A stretch of DNA of 64,000 bases. Origin: Brevibacillus brevis NBRC 100599. Its GTDB lineage: Bacteria; Bacillota; Bacilli; Brevibacillales; Brevibacillaceae. The DNA is taken from assembly GCF_000010165.1 (NCBI RefSeq), contig NC_012491.1:1482001-1546000 (forward strand). Direction: 5' to 3'. Within the stretch, counting starts at the first letter, position 1. Each line of letters opens with the position of its first letter. A program made the position numbers and the translations under genes. Below, piece by piece: positions 8,962-18,943 of the stretch. The notes under the pieces were generated by a model. The model did no database searches, had not been told where the DNA came from, and saw nothing but the letters and a program-made list of their open reading frames with translations.

Positions 8962-9354
8962 ATGAAAGAAACCAAAGTCACGTATGCGTCCATCGATGAA
9001 TATATTTCGACGTTTGCTCCCGAGGTTCAGGAGATTTTGCAAACGCTCAGGGGAGTAATAAAGGAGGAGGCGCCGGATGCGAAGGAAAAGATCAGCTACC
9101 AGATGCCTACCTTTGCCCTCCATGGAAATCTGGTGCATTTTGCTGCTTTCAAAAATCATATCGGTTTTTATCCATCCCCAGGTGGTATAGAGGAATTCAA
9201 AGAGGAAGTGAAGGAATATCACAAGTCGAAAGGGACATTGCAATTTCCGATCAATCAGCCCTTACCTTATGATCTGATTAGGAAAATCGTCCAATACCGT
9301 GTAGCGAGCAACCTGAAAAAAGCAGAGAGTAAATCAAAAAGTCGGCGGAGTTGA
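8962..9354 (+). CDS. DUF1801 / YdhG-like iron-chaperone family protein
   Basis: A 130-residue protein with the DUF1801 core: IDEYI..F.PEVQEILQTLR, EKISYQMPTF, HFAAFKNHIGFYP and a basic tail. B. subtilis Fra/YdhG of this frataxin-like fold has been proposed to deliver iron for Fe-S cluster assembly; whether this paralogue does so is inference. RBS GAAAGGAGA precedes ATG 8962. The next gene's possible TTG start overlaps its stop. Confidence 0.78.
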   Translation: MKETKVTYASIDEYISTFAPEVQEILQTLRGVIKEEAPDAKEKISYQMPTFALHGNLVHFAAFKNHIGFYPSPGGIEEFKEEVKEYHKSKGTLQFPINQPLPYDLIRKIVQYRVASNLKKAESKSKSRRS

Positions 9355-9386
9355 CGCTTAGAGACAACGGTACATATAATTTCTTT

Positions 9387-12008
9387 ATGACGATTCCAAT
9401 TGTAACCACCAAACTGTATATGCCCCCGCCACGGTTGAAGACCGTTACCCGTCATCGACTAATCGAGCAGTTAAACGAGGGCCTAAATCGCAAGCTGACG
9501 GTCATTTCAGCACCAGCAGGCTCCGGGAAAACAACACTTGTCAGTGAATGGCTTGCTAGCGGTGATCGACCCTTCGCCTGGATTTCCATGGATGAAGGGG
9601 ATAATGACCCTGCGCATTTTTTTACATACCTCTTCACAGCGCTGCAAAATATTGGCCCGAATATTGGATCGGGCATATATCCTTTGTTCCATTCTCCTCA
9701 ACCTCTATCAATCGAGTTAATGATCTCGACTCTGCTTCATGAAATAATCGCAATATCCAACCCTTTTGTTCTTGTCTTCGATGATTACCACGTTTTGAAA
9801 ACGGGGCCGCTTGATGATGCTATCTCATTCCTGCTTGAACGCATGCCCCGGCAAATGCATCTGGTAATTGCAACCCGTGAGGAACCACGACTGCCTCTTG
9901 CCCGCCTACGAGTACGGAACCAATTGAATGAAGTCCGCGTATCCGATTTGCGCTTCACCTATTCGGAAGCAGCTGAATTTCTGGAGAAGGTGATGGAGGT
10001 AGAGTTGTCACCGGAAAACATCGCCCTGCTCGAAGCCCGCACAGAAGGCTGGATTGCCGGTTTACAGTTAGCTGCTCTTTCCATCAAAGAACAAATAGAT
10101 GTCGAAGCCTTCCTTCCATCTTTTTCTGGGAGTCATCCTTTTATTCTCGACTATCTGGTTGAAGAAGTGCTAACCCAGCAATCGGCAAGCACTCAAGCAT
10201 TCTTGTTGCATACATCCATTCTCGACCGATTGTCCGGTCCTCTTTGTGACGCCGTTTTTAGTCAAAGTGATATGTGTTTAGGTTCAGGCCAGGAAACGTT
10301 AGAATTCCTCGAACGCGCCAATTTGTTTATCGTTCCGTTGGACAGCGAACGGCGTTGGTACCGCTATCACCACCTTTTTGCTGATTTGCTGAGGCAGAGG
10401 CTCCGTCAGCGTGTTTCATCGATAACAGGAGAGGGCGAGCGAATTCTCGCAGAATTACACACCCGTGCAAGCATTTGGTATGAAGACAATGGATTTGAAA
10501 TGGAAGCTTTTCACCATGCAGTAGCAGCCAATGATCTATCGCGAGCAGCACGACTGGTGGAGGGAGAGAGGATGCCGCTGCTCTTTCGTGGAGGAGTAGT
10601 TCCTGTGCTGAATTGGCTGGAGTCGTTACCACGCGAGGAGCTGGATGTAAGGCCAGCGCTGTGGGTGATGTACGCCTCAGCATTGCTGATGACTGGACAA
10701 ATAACTGGCGTTGAGCCGAAATTGCTAGCAGCTGAAAAAGCAATGCAAGGTATGGGCCAAGATGCAGGTGCTAGAGATACTCTTGGGCATATCGCTGCTA
10801 TACGTGCCACTTTGGCTGTGAGCATGCATCAAGCAGAGGAAATCATGGCTGAGGCCAAGCGAGCCTTAGCATACCTGCACCCCGACAACTTGCCTGTCCG
10901 CACAGCCACTACGTGGTCGCTGGGGTATGCTTATCACCTCCAAGGGAATCGTACCGCAGCCACCAAGGCTTACCAGGAGGCATTATCGATCAGTAAAAAG
11001 ATTGGCCATGTTGTGATCACCATGATGGCTACGCTTGGACTAGCGAAGCTACAGGAGGCAGATAATCAGCTCCATATGGCGGCTGAGACTTATCAGCATG
11101 TACAAAAATTGGCGGGTTCTCCACCTTTACCAGCTGCTTGTGAAGCGCATCTGGGTTTGGCCCGGATTTTTTATGAATGGAACGACCTGCATACAGCGGA
11201 GCTCCATGGTCAACAGTCCATTCAATTAGCACGTCAGCTGGAACAAACGGATAGAGTCGTAGCAGCGCAGGTGTTTCTCGCAAGACTGAAGCTAGCACAG
11301 GGAGACGTTAGCGGAGCGGCTACCATGCTTGCAAATGCTGAGTATGTGGCTCGCAAGCAAGGCTTTGTCATGCAGATGCCTCCTATTGCCGAAGTACAAG
11401 TCCTTATTTTGCTTCAGCAGGACAACCTGACAGCGGCAGCCCGATTGGCACTGAGGCACGACCTACCCATACTCCAAGCCCGTGTTCTTCTGGCACAGGG
11501 AGATACGTCCGCAGCACTTGCGGTGCTCGAGCCATTACTCGTGCAGGCGGAGGCAAAACAGATTGAAGATGAACGGCTCAAAATCATGCTTTTGCAAGCG
11601 GTTGCTCTGCAAGTGCAGGGAGATCAAGCAAAAGCTGCGCAAATAATGAAAGACGTATTGGTGATAGCGGAGCCGGGTGGCTTCATTCGCACTTTTGTCG
11701 ACGAAGGTAGCCAGATGAAAAGAATATTGCACGATGCGACAGTCCATAGAATGCTGCCACGCTATATAGAAAAACTGCTTGCAGAATTCGAGCCCCACCA
11801 TGCTGATTCCCTGATCGAGCCGCTTAGTGAGCGAGAGCTTGAAATTTTGCAGCTCATCGAAAAAGGATTATCGAATCGTGACATTGCCCAACAGCTGTTC
11901 CTCGCACTCAGCACGGTGAAAGGGCATAACCGGAATGTCTTTGACAAGCTGCAGGTACAGCGGCGTACGGAAGCAGTCGCACGGGCTCGCCAGTTGGGCT
12001 TGTTGTAA
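9387..12008 (+). CDS. MalT-like LuxR-family ATP-dependent activator
   Basis: An approximately 873-residue STAND-type regulator. An N-terminal NTPase (P-loop APAGSGKTTLVSEWL) is followed by a winged region, a long TPR-like helical repeat section and a C-terminal LuxR HTH (LSERELEILQLIEKGLSNRD...STVKGHNRNVF). MalT homologues are activated by a small inducer bound to the TPR sensor. No sugar genes adjoin it, so the inducer is unknown. The start is uncertain: ATG 9387 gives the usual MTIPIVTTKLY N-terminus but lacks a clear SD. An in-frame TTG at 9351, overlapping the previous gene, would add 12 residues. Confidence 0.85.
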   Translation: MTIPIVTTKLYMPPPRLKTVTRHRLIEQLNEGLNRKLTVISAPAGSGKTTLVSEWLASGDRPFAWISMDEGDNDPAHFFTYLFTALQNIGPNIGSGIYPLFHSPQPLSIELMISTLLHEIIAISNPFVLVFDDYHVLKTGPLDDAISFLLERMPRQMHLVIATREEPRLPLARLRVRNQLNEVRVSDLRFTYSEAAEFLEKVMEVELSPENIALLEARTEGWIAGLQLAALSIKEQIDVEAFLPSFSGSHPFILDYLVEEVLTQQSASTQAFLLHTSILDRLSGPLCDAVFSQSDMCLGSGQETLEFLERANLFIVPLDSERRWYRYHHLFADLLRQRLRQRVSSITGEGERILAELHTRASIWYEDNGFEMEAFHHAVAANDLSRAARLVEGERMPLLFRGGVVPVLNWLESLPREELDVRPALWVMYASALLMTGQITGVEPKLLAAEKAMQGMGQDAGARDTLGHIAAIRATLAVSMHQAEEIMAEAKRALAYLHPDNLPVRTATTWSLGYAYHLQGNRTAATKAYQEALSISKKIGHVVITMMATLGLAKLQEADNQLHMAAETYQHVQKLAGSPPLPAACEAHLGLARIFYEWNDLHTAELHGQQSIQLARQLEQTDRVVAAQVFLARLKLAQGDVSGAATMLANAEYVARKQGFVMQMPPIAEVQVLILLQQDNLTAAARLALRHDLPILQARVLLAQGDTSAALAVLEPLLVQAEAKQIEDERLKIMLLQAVALQVQGDQAKAAQIMKDVLVIAEPGGFIRTFVDEGSQMKRILHDATVHRMLPRYIEKLLAEFEPHHADSLIEPLSERELEILQLIEKGLSNRDIAQQLFLALSTVKGHNRNVFDKLQVQRRTEAVARARQLGLL

Positions 12009-12089
12009 ATTCCAAAACAATACTTAAGTATCTGTATACCAAACAATGCTCCCGCTATACTCATGGCAAAGTGGATGGGGGAGATGCCA

Positions 12090-13022
12090 ATGAGAGCCGT
12101 GATATGTACAAAATACGGATCGCCAGATGTTTTGGAGCTAAGAGAAGTAGAACATCCTATACCTAAGGATAATGAAATTCTGATAAAAGTTCATGCCACA
12201 ACGGTTACATCTGGAGACTGTAGAATACGCGCCTTCAAAAGTCCGTTTTTGCTCTGGATTCCCATGCGCATCGTGCTCGGCCTCACCAAACCGAGAAATC
12301 CGATTCTTGGTGTGGAGCTATCTGGGGAAGTCGAAGCGATCGGCAAACATGTGAAACGATTTAAAAAAGGAGACCACGTCTATGCATTAACCGGGATGCG
12401 ATGCGGTGCGCACGCGGAGTACATCTGCCTGCAAGAAAACGCAATCGTGGGCTTAAAGCCGACAAATGTAACACATGAAGAAGCCGCTGCGATTCCTTTT
12501 GGGGGAACGACTGCCTTGCATTTTTTTCGAAAAGGAAAGCTGCAAAAGGGACAGAAAGTGCTGATCTACGGGGCTTCTGGGTCAGTAGGGACCGCCGCGG
12601 TACAGCTTGCCAAGTATTTGGGGGCTGAGGTGACAGCGGTATGTAGCTCCGCCAATTTCGATTTGGTGAAATCGTTGGGGGCCGATACCGTCATCGATTA
12701 CACGAAAGAGGATTTTACGAAAAAAGAAGAGCGGTATGACGTTATATTTGATGCGGTTGGGAAAGCAACGAAGTCCCATTGCGTAAAAGCATTGGTGCCC
12801 AACGGGATATTCCTGACAGTGGATGGGCAAGGGATTGCGAAGGTGCGGACGGAGGATTTGGTTTTCCTCAAAGAGTTGATGGAGGCAGGGGAGATAAAAG
12901 CGGTTATTGATAGACGTTATTCGCTGGAACAAGTACCGGAGGCTCATCGATATGTAGAGACAGGGCGGAAGAAGGGGAATGTAGTGATTAGGGTGGAACA
13001 TGATGAAATGGTGCTAAAATGA
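12090..13022 (+). CDS. NAD(P)-dependent medium-chain dehydrogenase (quinone-oxidoreductase-like)
   Basis: A 310-residue MDR-superfamily enzyme: N-terminal GroES-like domain ([15 protein letters not shown]), Rossmann nucleotide site [16 protein letters not shown], and the IDYTKEDF segment that follows the second strand. It lacks the structural-zinc cysteine cluster, placing it with zinc-independent quinone oxidoreductase/NAD(P)-alcohol dehydrogenase relatives. Substrate not inferable. ATG 12090 is selected over 12063 because GGGGGAG lies upstream at good distance and [17 protein letters not shown] is the family start. Confidence 0.8.
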   Translation: MRAVICTKYGSPDVLELREVEHPIPKDNEILIKVHATTVTSGDCRIRAFKSPFLLWIPMRIVLGLTKPRNPILGVELSGEVEAIGKHVKRFKKGDHVYALTGMRCGAHAEYICLQENAIVGLKPTNVTHEEAAAIPFGGTTALHFFRKGKLQKGQKVLIYGASGSVGTAAVQLAKYLGAEVTAVCSSANFDLVKSLGADTVIDYTKEDFTKKEERYDVIFDAVGKATKSHCVKALVPNGIFLTVDGQGIAKVRTEDLVFLKELMEAGEIKAVIDRRYSLEQVPEAHRYVETGRKKGNVVIRVEHDEMVLK

Positions 13023-13030
13023 CATACAAA

Positions 13031-13075
13031 AGGGGCCGCTCTTTGCCGAAAAAATCGGCAAGTGAGACTGCCCCA
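13031..13075. terminator. Bidirectional terminator between convergent genes
   Basis: Nested stems: outer GGGGC/GCCCC around inner TTGCCGA (13043-13049) / TCGGCAA (13055-13061). On the reverse strand the stem is followed by CCCCTTTT. It separates the dehydrogenase from the convergent degV gene. Confidence 0.6.
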
Positions 13076-13083
13076 TTTCACTC

Positions 13084-13929
13084 TTACTCATTCCGCCAAG
13101 CCAACGCCAGCGTCCCCATCCCAGCATGCGCCCCAATCGTAGAACTGATCGGCCCAACCAACACCTCGACATCGGCGTACTTGCTTTGAATTTTCTCTTT
13201 CAGTTCCAGCGCTTTGTCCAAGACGTTGCCATGCAAAATCTGCACGTGCTTCACGGAGTAGTTCTGTTTGGCGTTCTCCAGCTGTTCCAGCATGCGCTTG
13301 ACCGCTTTTCCTTCGGTACGAACCTTTTCATATACTTCAAACAGCCCGTCTTTCATTTGGAAAATCGGCTTGATCTGAAGCAGATTGCCGATGAAATATT
13401 GCAAACCGGTCATTCGGCCGCCCTTGTAAAACTGGTCGAGACTGCCGACCAGGATATAGTTCTCGAAAGATTTGTATTCTTCGCGCAAGGAAGCCGCGAT
13501 TTCTAGATAGTCTTTTCCTGCTTTGGCTTGCTCGATTCCGTTTAAGATAATCGAGGTAATCGGGTACGACATCAGCTTGGAATCTACCGACTCGACAGGG
13601 AAGTCTACCATCTTGGCTGCTGTTGCGCTTGTATTATAGGTTCCGCTCAGATCAGAGGAGAGGTGGACAGCAATCGCGCATTCATACTCTTCCTTTAATC
13701 GTTCGTAGAGCGACACAAATTTTCCTAAGCAAGGCTGCGACGTTTTGGGAGCATGATTGGCCTGCTTAATTTTTTGATAAAGCTGTTCAGGAGCTAAATC
13801 AATGCCGTCTTCATAAGTACCATCTTCAAAGATAATCTCCAGTGGAACGACGTAGATATCATGCTCTTCCATGACGTGTTCAGGTATGAGCGCGGTACTG
13901 TCTGTAACCCAGGCAATTTTTTTCTTCAA
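13084..13929 (-). CDS. DegV family fatty-acid-binding protein
   Basis: A 281-residue DegV protein: N-terminal VTDSTALIP, a TSQPCLG.F segment that lines the fatty-acid pocket, the LSSDLSGTYNTS motif and the C-terminal HAGMGTLALAW. DegV/FakB proteins present fatty acids to the FakA kinase for phospholipid synthesis; no fakA is in this window. The start is a TTG (13929), 8 nt after GGGAGGAC; an ATG inside the spacer is out of frame. Confidence 0.87.
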   Translation of the reverse strand: MKKKIAWVTDSTALIPEHVMEEHDIYVVPLEIIFEDGTYEDGIDLAPEQLYQKIKQANHAPKTSQPCLGKFVSLYERLKEEYECAIAVHLSSDLSGTYNTSATAAKMVDFPVESVDSKLMSYPITSIILNGIEQAKAGKDYLEIAASLREEYKSFENYILVGSLDQFYKGGRMTGLQYFIGNLLQIKPIFQMKDGLFEVYEKVRTEGKAVKRMLEQLENAKQNYSVKHVQILHGNVLDKALELKEKIQSKYADVEVLVGPISSTIGAHAGMGTLALAWRNE

Positions 13930-14100
13930 GGAAACATGTCCTCCCCCAATTTAGTAGAAACCTTGCTATCTCTTTACTCTCGAAAGTTTTGGGTCATGGT
14001 TGTCCGAACCTGACGATGTATAAGTAAACTCGCATATATGTATCATAATACGGAAACTGTCGTTTTTTGTCGTAAATAGAAGAAGTTTTCTTGAACAAAT

Positions 14101-14140
14101 GAAAAATCCCATGTTTCTTCGAGAGGAAGAGACATGGGAT
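14101..14140 (-). terminator. Intrinsic terminator of the amidohydrolase operon
   Basis: On the reverse strand: ATCCCATGT...TCTTC, loop, GAAGA...ACATGGGAT, then TTTTC. It lies 17 nt past the amidohydrolase stop. Confidence 0.8.
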
Positions 14141-14156
14141 ATAGGATTTGTATCGT

Positions 14157-15014
14157 CTACTCAACTAACGGCTTGATTTTGGGAAACACCTTCAATGCTG
14201 TCTTGTAAAACACATCCTCGTGATACTCCGCTGGGATTAGGTCCTGTACAAACTGGATATACGACTTCACTGGTGCCAACGGCCAGTCTGTTCCGAACAA
14301 AAACTTGTCGTAATGATCACAATAGGTGATCGCGTGGCGCAGATGGGAGAAGAAGAGAGGAGATTCCGCGAGTCGCTTGCAATTGGCTGCGTCACCGACC
14401 ATTAAGCCGGAGAGATCTGCAAACATATTGCGGTTTTTATAAACAACCTCTGCCCCATCGAGTACCCACGGATCACCAAAATGGGCCATCATGAAATTGA
14501 CGTCTCGATGCTTCACCGCCACCTCGTCCAGTGTCAGAGGGTGGGAGTATTTTAAGAGCCCACGCTCTGAGTACGTATCGCCGGTGTGAAAGACGACAGG
14601 CACCTGGTATTTGGCAGCGAGTGCATAGACGGGATCGTAGACGCTATCATAGGCGTAGAAGGGATAGTAGCCCAAATAGATTTTTAACCCGACCACGTTG
14701 GGTTTTTGCAAATCAGCTTCCAAGCGTGCCACTGCTGCTTCATCCAGCTTGAACGGATTGATTCCCAGACAGTAGACGAACTGTGGCGGCAACTCGTCTG
14801 TCAGGTCTAGTCCCATAGGAGTGAGAGCTTCCACATCGGGAAAGCCGTCTGGCTGAGTCTCTGTCAAGCCCATGCCTATCCCAAGAACCACGCCATTTTC
14901 GGCATATTCTTGCAAGAGACCAGCGACAGAGTAATCGACAAACGACTTTTCAGCTGCCGTCCGCTTGAATTCCTCGATATGGGATAAATGCATGTGCGCA
15001 TCAATGATTTTCAT
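14157..15014 (-). CDS. Amidohydrolase-family TIM-barrel hydrolase
   Basis: A 285-residue metal-dependent hydrolase of the amidohydrolase_2 type: N-terminal IDAHMHLSH (the metal-binding HxH), PVVFHTGDTY, NFMMAHFGDPW and the C-terminal LFGTDWPLA carrying the metal-ligand Asp. These residues predict a mono- or binuclear metal centre acting on a C-N or C-C bond (decarboxylase/lactonase relatives); the substrate is not known. The ATG at 15014 follows GGAGGG by 7 nt. It is 14 nt downstream of the giant GNAT gene and almost certainly co-transcribed. Confidence 0.82.
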   Translation of the reverse strand: MKIIDAHMHLSHIEEFKRTAAEKSFVDYSVAGLLQEYAENGVVLGIGMGLTETQPDGFPDVEALTPMGLDLTDELPPQFVYCLGINPFKLDEAAVARLEADLQKPNVVGLKIYLGYYPFYAYDSVYDPVYALAAKYQVPVVFHTGDTYSERGLLKYSHPLTLDEVAVKHRDVNFMMAHFGDPWVLDGAEVVYKNRNMFADLSGLMVGDAANCKRLAESPLFFSHLRHAITYCDHYDKFLFGTDWPLAPVKSYIQFVQDLIPAEYHEDVFYKTALKVFPKIKPLVE

Positions 15015-15028
15015 TGTGAAGCCCTCCC

Positions 15029-18000
15029 TTATTTGGCAAAGCGAATCGCTCGTAAGTCAGATAAGGCATTGGATGGGAGCGTGTTGTCGGCAAACAGGAA
15101 AAAGACAGGCGGAGTAAAGGTCGTGCTGTTGTTTGGCAGATTTAGTTCGCGTACGACAGAAGCTACGGCCACTTCTTTGTTTGCGTATACTTGGAGGTCC
15201 GCAGTATCGAGGTCAGTAACGATATGCATCTGATCCTTGCTGTTAGCTCGCCCGAGGACATAATCGGAGACCTCAAGGACATCCAATTCACCTTGTGCCA
15301 GCGTGTAGTTGAGCTCCTCGCCGTTTGTACCGACCGTTTTCAGCCATACCGCTGCGTCCTCGGTTCCTGTCTGCAAAAAGATGTCAGTGGCCAATTCTTT
15401 GCCAGCAAAGTACGTTCCGGTATTCTGCTCAATCTCTACGGTATGACAGAGGACAGGTACTCCTGGCAGCAGCAAGTAATACTGGTGGCAAGTCAACCCG
15501 CGATACTTCTCCTGCTTTTTCACATGGTAGCTCACCTTGATTCCCTGCCAAGCATTTTGCTTGTTGTCGACTAGCTCGACAAACGAAGCCGTACGCTCTT
15601 CCTTAACCAATGAAAACGCACTTAACTCCTCCATATAGTTGCCGATTCCGCCTGTCCATGGATTCCACCAAGATTTCGGCTTCCGCTCAGGGAAGGCGCT
15701 GTCCAGCCACTCCTGCCCATTGCTTGTGAGCGAGTAGAGTGTGGAGGCAAAATCTGGAGCGGCTTTGATCCGCAATCGTCCATTGTCGGCGATATAGACC
15801 TGCTGTCCCTCTTCCACTGTTTGCTCCTGGATGACCTTGCCTTGACCGATTGGGAAAATGGCGCTCTGCAAATGAGACACATGCGTAGCAAAACGTCCCT
15901 CTACTTGCACGAGGTCATATGGTTTTTCCGGCGTCTTGAAGGAGAAGCCAGATTCCGTCTCTTCCTCATCTTCTGTAAAGCTCTGTGTTTGTCCGGAAGC
16001 TGACTCACTCATAAGAGATGCCATCAGTTCTCCTTCCAAGTACTGCTGCTTGTACTCTTTCACCTGTACATCCACGTCTGTGCTTGAGACAAACGGATTT
16101 TGTCCATTGGCACTCAACTCCAGGTGAGAGGTCAAGATCAGGTCTGCTGGCATAGGTTCCTTACGGGCAAAGGCGCGGAACTCTTTCCAGTCGTTATAGC
16201 CACCATGCGAGAAGTGGATCGGGCCAAACGATTTTCTTTCATGTGGAGCAAGCATGCCGAGATTGGTTTCCAGTGTGACGTACCAGCCTTGAATGTCAAA
16301 ACGGTATTCAGGAGGCCAACACATTCCCCATGGGGCCGTTTCATCTTGTGTAAACAGCCAGTTTTCACTGACTAACTCAGCATCCCAATAATCCATATCG
16401 CTACCATAGGAGGATGGTGTTTCAACATAAAGGCCTTGGTACGGCACAATGGGGCGGAGAAAACTGTGATGAAAGCCTTGGTTAAGCCAAAGCTCAGCAG
16501 CCAGCTTGTCAGCCGAGTGGTTTTCTATCTCCAATCCGTGTTCTACGGTGCCATCTCCGAATAGGAGCGTTTTGCTAACCAATGCGATTTGCGGGTAGGT
16601 ACTAGAGTGATACGTCGCATGGATTCCGATCGCTCCCTTTTCAGCGATAAACGTAACTTTCTCGGCACGTTTCTTCGAGAACTCGCTGGAAAAGGGTTTG
16701 CCGAGCTTGGGATAGTAGAGAGTGGTTGGGTCCCCGCCTGTCCCGCCGACAACGGTCATCTCATTATCTTCTTTGTTCAAGTAGAGCGAATGGCGGCCAT
16801 GGTGAACTTGCCAAGCCTGTTCCGTTTCTCCCGACACCATCGCACCTAGTCCGGTAAAGGCAGCTCCGATTTTTTTAGCAAAAGAAACCGTTCTGCCATC
16901 TGCGAGCTTTGTCTCCACCTGTACGTTGGCTTCGTAAAAGCCGTGTTCATACAGGTCAGCGTTAAGCGGAAGCGAAATGCGCTCTTTGCCGGACAGTTTC
17001 AGTATGTGAGGGTGCTCTTGTAAGCTGAAAAATGAGCAAGCGGGCAGCTTGAATACAAATTCCGCTTCTTCCGCAAAGTTGTTTTCCACGTCCAAATAAA
17101 ACAGTTTTGTCTGTCCCGGATAGGAGAGGCCAGGTACATGCAAGGAAAGGGTAGCAGGAAACTTGGGAAGGATTCCTACCTCAAATAGCGCTGCCTTGCC
17201 GTTGATCAGCAGGTGGGTGCAGACACGCGGATGCGTGCGCCAGATGCTTTGCTCTTCTGTGATTGGATCGACAAAAAAGGTTGCAGACAGCGTGGTATCC
17301 CCTGTCACAGCCAGCTCGTGCTGATAATCAAAGCGGATCGTGTCGCTCGGTTGCCCGTTTAACGAAATCTGTAACGGCTTGCCTGATTTGTTGATGATTC
17401 GGTAGTGAATCTGATATTCCCGTCCAAAGACCAGCTCCAGCTTTTCCACTTCGGCGGAGACGAGATAATCTTCTGTCTCGATGAGGCGCATGCCTCGACC
17501 GCGCCGCTCAAACTCCACGCGCAAGCTCTGTTCTCCTTTTGCCCAGGAGTAGGTGAAGTAATCAAAGCCGTTTTCCTTGCGTCCATCCGGCTCTACGACG
17601 ATCTCCCGCGTGGAGTCCTGATACCAGTCAAGCTCTTCAAAATAATGGGCGATTGCTTCGGTACGGAGCACAGAAGGAATCATGTTCATCAGATGGGTGG
17701 CGTCGTCCCGGTCTTCCCAGAAAAAGCCGAACTTCTTATACAACGGAACAGCCTTCGTGTTTCCTGCCCACGTATACAGATCAAGTCTCGGCCATCCGAG
17801 CTCAATCGTTTTTTTCAGTGCGCACGAGAGTAGCATCCGGCCGACCTTTTTTCCGTGATAGTCGGGACGTACATTGAGCAACGGGATGTAGAGGGCGCCG
17901 GTATCTTCCCGATATTCGGCTAGGCTGCAATAACCAACGACCGTTTCACCTTCCATTGCGAGATAGACAGTGATAGCGTCAGAGGCTGCCTCTTCTTGTC

Positions 18001-18124
18001 TGATTTGTTCGGCTGTCGTAATCGAATTTCCGCCTCCCCAGCTATCTCGGCTGGCATTCCACATATCTGCGACCGCTGCGGCTAGCTCAGGGCGGTAGGT
18101 GACAATTGAGATTGATGCTTCCAT
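15029..18124 (-). CDS. Giant GNAT fusion with mutarotase-like C-terminal region
   Basis: A 1031-residue protein. Residues 1-150 are a GNAT acetyltransferase (YHGKKVGRMLLSCALKK is the acetyl-CoA site; the LYKKFGF motif closes the domain). The remaining roughly 880 residues are beta-rich with aromatic, galactose-mutarotase/glycosidase-like stretches (WLNQGFHHSFLRPIVPYQG, PWGMCWPPEYRFDIQGWYVT, SWWNPWTGGIG) and no recognisable catalytic module. No signal peptide or membrane segment is seen. The ATG at 18124 is preferred (GAGGTG 9 nt upstream) over an in-frame GTG at 18136. It forms a two-gene operon with the amidohydrolase. Function unknown. Confidence 0.8.
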   Translation of the reverse strand: MEASISIVTYRPELAAAVADMWNASRDSWGGGNSITTAEQIRQEEAASDAITVYLAMEGETVVGYCSLAEYREDTGALYIPLLNVRPDYHGKKVGRMLLSCALKKTIELGWPRLDLYTWAGNTKAVPLYKKFGFFWEDRDDATHLMNMIPSVLRTEAIAHYFEELDWYQDSTREIVVEPDGRKENGFDYFTYSWAKGEQSLRVEFERRGRGMRLIETEDYLVSAEVEKLELVFGREYQIHYRIINKSGKPLQISLNGQPSDTIRFDYQHELAVTGDTTLSATFFVDPITEEQSIWRTHPRVCTHLLINGKAALFEVGILPKFPATLSLHVPGLSYPGQTKLFYLDVENNFAEEAEFVFKLPACSFFSLQEHPHILKLSGKERISLPLNADLYEHGFYEANVQVETKLADGRTVSFAKKIGAAFTGLGAMVSGETEQAWQVHHGRHSLYLNKEDNEMTVVGGTGGDPTTLYYPKLGKPFSSEFSKKRAEKVTFIAEKGAIGIHATYHSSTYPQIALVSKTLLFGDGTVEHGLEIENHSADKLAAELWLNQGFHHSFLRPIVPYQGLYVETPSSYGSDMDYWDAELVSENWLFTQDETAPWGMCWPPEYRFDIQGWYVTLETNLGMLAPHERKSFGPIHFSHGGYNDWKEFRAFARKEPMPADLILTSHLELSANGQNPFVSSTDVDVQVKEYKQQYLEGELMASLMSESASGQTQSFTEDEEETESGFSFKTPEKPYDLVQVEGRFATHVSHLQSAIFPIGQGKVIQEQTVEEGQQVYIADNGRLRIKAAPDFASTLYSLTSNGQEWLDSAFPERKPKSWWNPWTGGIGNYMEELSAFSLVKEERTASFVELVDNKQNAWQGIKVSYHVKKQEKYRGLTCHQYYLLLPGVPVLCHTVEIEQNTGTYFAGKELATDIFLQTGTEDAAVWLKTVGTNGEELNYTLAQGELDVLEVSDYVLGRANSKDQMHIVTDLDTADLQVYANKEVAVASVVRELNLPNNSTTFTPPVFFLFADNTLPSNALSDLRAIRFAK

Positions 18125-18231
18125 GCTTGTTAACACCTCGATTACATTGTTAAATGATGTATCTTATAAGAGTTGTACGTATGATCGACAAAATTGTTGC
18201 TAGTTTTCGGAAAAAGTACCAAAGCATATGC

Positions 18232-18255
18232 AAAAAAAGCACCTTATTCAGGTGC
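18232..18255 (-). terminator. Intrinsic terminator of the exosporium-like gene
   Basis: Reverse strand: GCACCT, loop GAATA, AGGTGC, then seven T residues. The same stem followed by TTTT on the plus strand could work in both directions. Confidence 0.8.
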
Positions 18256-18267
18256 CTTTTAACGCAT

Positions 18268-18696
18268 TCAGGTTCTCGTTCTTACTGCAAGTCCACTAAA
18301 CGTAACAGGACCCACAACATTAGCTCTGGTATTTGCCGTTCGATTTTCTGCGGTTACTGTGTAAATATGGGTACCAGCCCTTACATTTCGATCGATTGCC
18401 TGAAAGGTGACAGCATAGTTTTGTTCAGAACCAGTAGATTCAATACCTTGGAGGGTGTTGAAAATCTCTCTACCATCACGAAATACACGGAAGAGGATTT
18501 GCGCAATACCGGTAATCCCCCGAACACCAACTGTTGCAACTAATTCCACACGATTTGGTTGGGAATTCCTGGATGGTATTCTGATTCGGATGGTGGCGAG
18601 ACGAGACCTTCCTGGCGAGCGTCTGATTGTAAAGGAATTTGCCAAATTAAATCTACGGCGTGGCTGAACGGCTGCTTTATCGAGAATACGTGCCAA
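18268..18696 (-). CDS. Exosporium/spore-surface-like protein (tentative)
   Basis: An approximately 142-residue basic, beta-rich protein. The block RVFRDGREIFNTLQGIES, then NYAVTFQAIDR, then GTHIYTVTAENRT and VVGPVTFSGLAVRT, resembles small exosporium/spore-coat surface proteins of Bacillales. I recognise the pattern but not with certainty. No signal peptide. Start choice: TTG at 18696 (AGAGGGGGTG 6-7 nt upstream) gives MARILDKAAVQPRRRF; the alternative GTG at 18705 sits directly on the SD. The gene is monocistronic between two intergenic gaps. Confidence 0.55.
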   Translation of the reverse strand: MARILDKAAVQPRRRFNLANSFTIRRSPGRSRLATIRIRIPSRNSQPNRVELVATVGVRGITGIAQILFRVFRDGREIFNTLQGIESTGSEQNYAVTFQAIDRNVRAGTHIYTVTAENRTANTRANVVGPVTFSGLAVRTRT

Positions 18697-18943
18697 TAAA
18701 ATCACCCCCTCTTACCTTGATAACTCAAATTATGTTGGACAACGGGAGAGTGATTGGACGAGTAAACGATGCCTTTTGAAATTAAGTCATCTATCTGATA
18801 GACGAGAGGACCTTTTGATAGGCTTGCTAGTAGGTGTAGGATAAATTTGGTATATTTTCTAGAGGGATACGTGCCAGTCGCAATATTCGTTTTTAGGGAA
18901 ATGACAATGCATTGGAAGAGTGTCAGCCACGGGAGGAATGACT

